NCBI GenBank assembly: GCA_043748455.1
Contig: JAYTNF010000438.1
Location: 1 to 9,340, forward strand
DNA from: JAAFKA01 sp043748455
GTDB taxonomy: Bacteria > Bacteroidota > Bacteroidia > Cytophagales > Thermoflexibacteraceae
Length of the DNA stretch: 9,340 bases
Reading direction: 5' to 3'
The notes under the pieces were generated by a model, which ran no database searches, had not been told where the DNA came from, and worked only from the letters and a program-made list of their open reading frames with translations. Both the position numbers and the translations under genes were made by a program. Shown piece after piece: positions 8,167 to 9,340 of this stretch (its first letter is position 1; each line of letters opens with the position of its first letter).

Positions 8167-9066
8167 CTATTTACTAATTACAGGATAATAAAACCTCCTT
8201 TTCAATACTTGGCTTATTTCGCCTTTTTGTTGATAACCTTGGTAAGTTCCCCAAAATTGCATGATGCGAAAAATAAAAATATCAGCACACTCCTTAAAAA
8301 AAACTCCTTGTTTGGTGGCAAAATAATAATCACTCAACAAATTAGAAGGAAAAAGAAACAGAAAATCCCAAAAACTAAAACTTGCCTCTGGAAAAATTTT
8401 GCGATAAGCTATTGCCTCACGCCGATAACGATTTAAAATCCGTTGCGGAGTTTCCTCATGAATATGCACAATAACTGCATCAGCCATATATGCAATTTTA
8501 TATTTGAGTATTAAAGCCCTTTTTGCCCAATCTAAGTCCTCTAAACCTGTTAAAACCTCATCATATTGAAAACTTTGCCAAACAGATTTGCGAATAGCAG
8601 CATTAGCATTATTGCAAAATGGGTGTTCTTGAATGGCATTAATACCTTCAGGGAACCACTTTTTGAAAACCTGATGCTCTGAAAACTTCGTAATTTCGTT
8701 GCCAATTTGTCGTCCATAACTAAGTGCTATTTGTGGATTTTGAAATGGTGCAAGCAAGTTTTCTATCCAAAACTCGTTTGTTGGATAAACATGTGCACTT
8801 GCAATAACAATAAATTCGCCATTTGACTCCTTAATTCCTAAATTTAAGGCACGACCAAAAGTAAAGTCAGCAGATTTTATAGCCACAATTTTGACAGGAA
8901 ATTCCTTAGCTATTGCCAGCGTATTGTCCGTTGAGCCAGAATCTACCAATACTATTTCTACATCTTTTTCGGTCTGTTTCAAAATACCTTCCAATAATAA
9001 TCTTATGTATTTCTGTTCGTTAAAACAACGAATAACTATTGAACATTTGGGTAAATATTGGGACAT
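8167..9066 (-). CDS. Family 2 glycosyltransferase
   Basis: A 299-residue GT-A fold glycosyltransferase of the GT2 family. The N-terminus CSIVIRCFNEQKYI (8-21) is the first strand and nucleotide-binding loop. DSGSTDNT (42-49) is the conserved nucleotide-sugar site. FTFGRALNLGI (68-78) is typical of the family. The position of the usual DxD metal motif carries SAH (90-92, in IASAHVYP), a variant seen in some GT2 sugar transferases. The acceptor-side acidic pair is E176-D177 in GLEDLDWAKRA, and HIHEE lies at 201-205. It probably adds a sugar to a surface polysaccharide, lipid-linked glycan or glycoprotein in the cytoplasm; donor and acceptor cannot be told. No transmembrane helix is clear, although 231-245 is aromatic-rich. 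It has no same-strand neighbour in the window and is flanked on both sides by copies of one palindromic repeat. The ATG is preceded by eight A residues, with no Shine-Dalgarno sequence. Confidence 0.88.
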   Translation of the reverse strand: MSQYLPKCSIVIRCFNEQKYIRLLLEGILKQTEKDVEIVLVDSGSTDNTLAIAKEFPVKIVAIKSADFTFGRALNLGIKESNGEFIVIASAHVYPTNEFWIENLLAPFQNPQIALSYGRQIGNEITKFSEHQVFKKWFPEGINAIQEHPFCNNANAAIRKSVWQSFQYDEVLTGLEDLDWAKRALILKYKIAYMADAVIVHIHEETPQRILNRYRREAIAYRKIFPEASFSFWDFLFLFPSNLLSDYYFATKQGVFFKECADIFIFRIMQFWGTYQGYQQKGEISQVLKRRFYYPVISK

Positions 9067-9125
9067 TTTTTTTTAAATGAATAAGTAATAATTATTGTAG
9101 ACTATTTTTGTAATTTTTTTCTTTC

Positions 9126-9213
9126 TGTCATTCTAAGCAAAGCGAAGAATCTGCGTCAGATTCTTCGCTTTGCTCAGAATGACAAATTACAAGTGATTAA
9201 TATCGTTATCAAA
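9126..9213. repeat. Palindromic intergenic repeat, copy 2
   Basis: A long hairpin: arms 9126-9153 and 9157-9184 pair at 27 of 28 positions around a three-base CGT loop. The only mismatch is A9135 in the left arm. A further nine bases can pair outside, 9108-9116 with 9184-9192, after a left-side bulge. Segment 9157-9213 read on the minus strand matches copy 1 at 8063-8112, with the inner 30 bases identical, the outer 20 at 18 of 20, and a 7-base insertion between them. It lies 59 bases upstream of the glycosyltransferase start codon, so a terminator-like or leader effect on that gene is possible. Confidence 0.85.
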
Positions 9214-9278
9214 ATTTCATATTTCATACATCATCTTTCATATTTATTTTGGGTAGTGGTAAAAAATGTATGATAACT

Positions 9279-9303
9279 TAAATAGTTGAAAATCAATACT
9301 TTA
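9279..9303. repeat. 25-base dyad motif, copy 3
   Basis: Same layout as the copies at 463-487 and 3467-3491: TAA, four bases, TTGA, AAA, TCAA, four bases, TTA. The central three bases are AAA instead of TTA. It lies over 200 bases upstream of the minus-strand glycosyltransferase and beside the short periodic repeat at the window edge, so no gene in view is an obvious target. Confidence 0.45.
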
Positions 9304-9310
9304 TGGCACA

Positions 9311-9340
9311 CAGATAACATAGATTTTACGGATAATCACA
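9311..9340. repeat. Nine-base periodic GGAT/AGAT repeat, cut by window end
   Basis: Three imperfect 9-base units, CAGATAACA, TAGATTTTA and CGGATAATC, run in register with GAT at 9313, 9322 and 9331, followed by ACA at the edge. This resembles the degenerate CACAGATTACACAGATTT-type intergenic phrase seen in many unrelated bacterial genomes. The array probably continues beyond the window, so its true length is unknown. Confidence 0.4.

Noticed and set aside
8143..8436. 97-codon plus-strand ORF after the secreted protein
   Set aside because: It overlaps the 3' end of the well-supported glycosyltransferase on the other strand and has a low-complexity Lys-rich product with no family features.
9215..9243. 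Direct repeats of TTTCATATTT
   Set aside because: Short, low-complexity and without consistent spacing; insufficient to call a repeat array or CRISPR.

Overview
The window looks like chromosomal DNA from a low-GC member of the Bacteroidota. The evidence is a giant secreted protein ending in a type IX secretion (T9SS) sorting tail, a system confined to that phylum, together with A-rich leaders lacking Shine-Dalgarno sequences and a CcoI-type copper ATPase of the Bacteroidota form. A Cytophagales-like source is plausible, but the sequence does not settle it.

Layout. (1) 28-420, plus strand: a small DUF983 membrane protein with two CxxC pairs. (2) 421-518: a convergent gap holding a long AT-rich hairpin that probably terminates transcription from both sides. 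(3) 519-3152, minus strand: a complete CcoI/FixI-type copper P-type ATPase. (4) 3153-3589: a divergent, very AT-rich gap with two tandem Bacteroidota-like -7 elements and a 25-base dyad. (5) 3590-8029, plus strand: a 1479-residue modular secreted protein with signal peptide, Fn3 domain, beta-rich region, two tandem P-domains and T9SS tail. (6) 8030-8166: a convergent gap with a palindromic intergenic repeat. (7) 8167-9066, minus strand: a family 2 glycosyltransferase. (8) 9067-9340: a non-coding stretch with a second, more perfect copy of the repeat, a third copy of the 25-base dyad and the start of a 9-base periodic repeat cut off by the window edge.

The genes do not form an operon; every adjacent pair is convergent or divergent. 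The DUF983 protein and CcoI may share a theme of respiratory oxidase or copper biogenesis. The secreted protein and the glycosyltransferase both fit cell-surface functions. The most unusual material is non-coding. One is a 25-base symmetric motif seen at three intergenic sites. The other is a pair of inverted, hairpin-forming repeats, near-identical over about 50 bases, that exactly bracket the glycosyltransferase gene. No CRISPR array, tRNA, rRNA, transposase or obvious defence system was seen.
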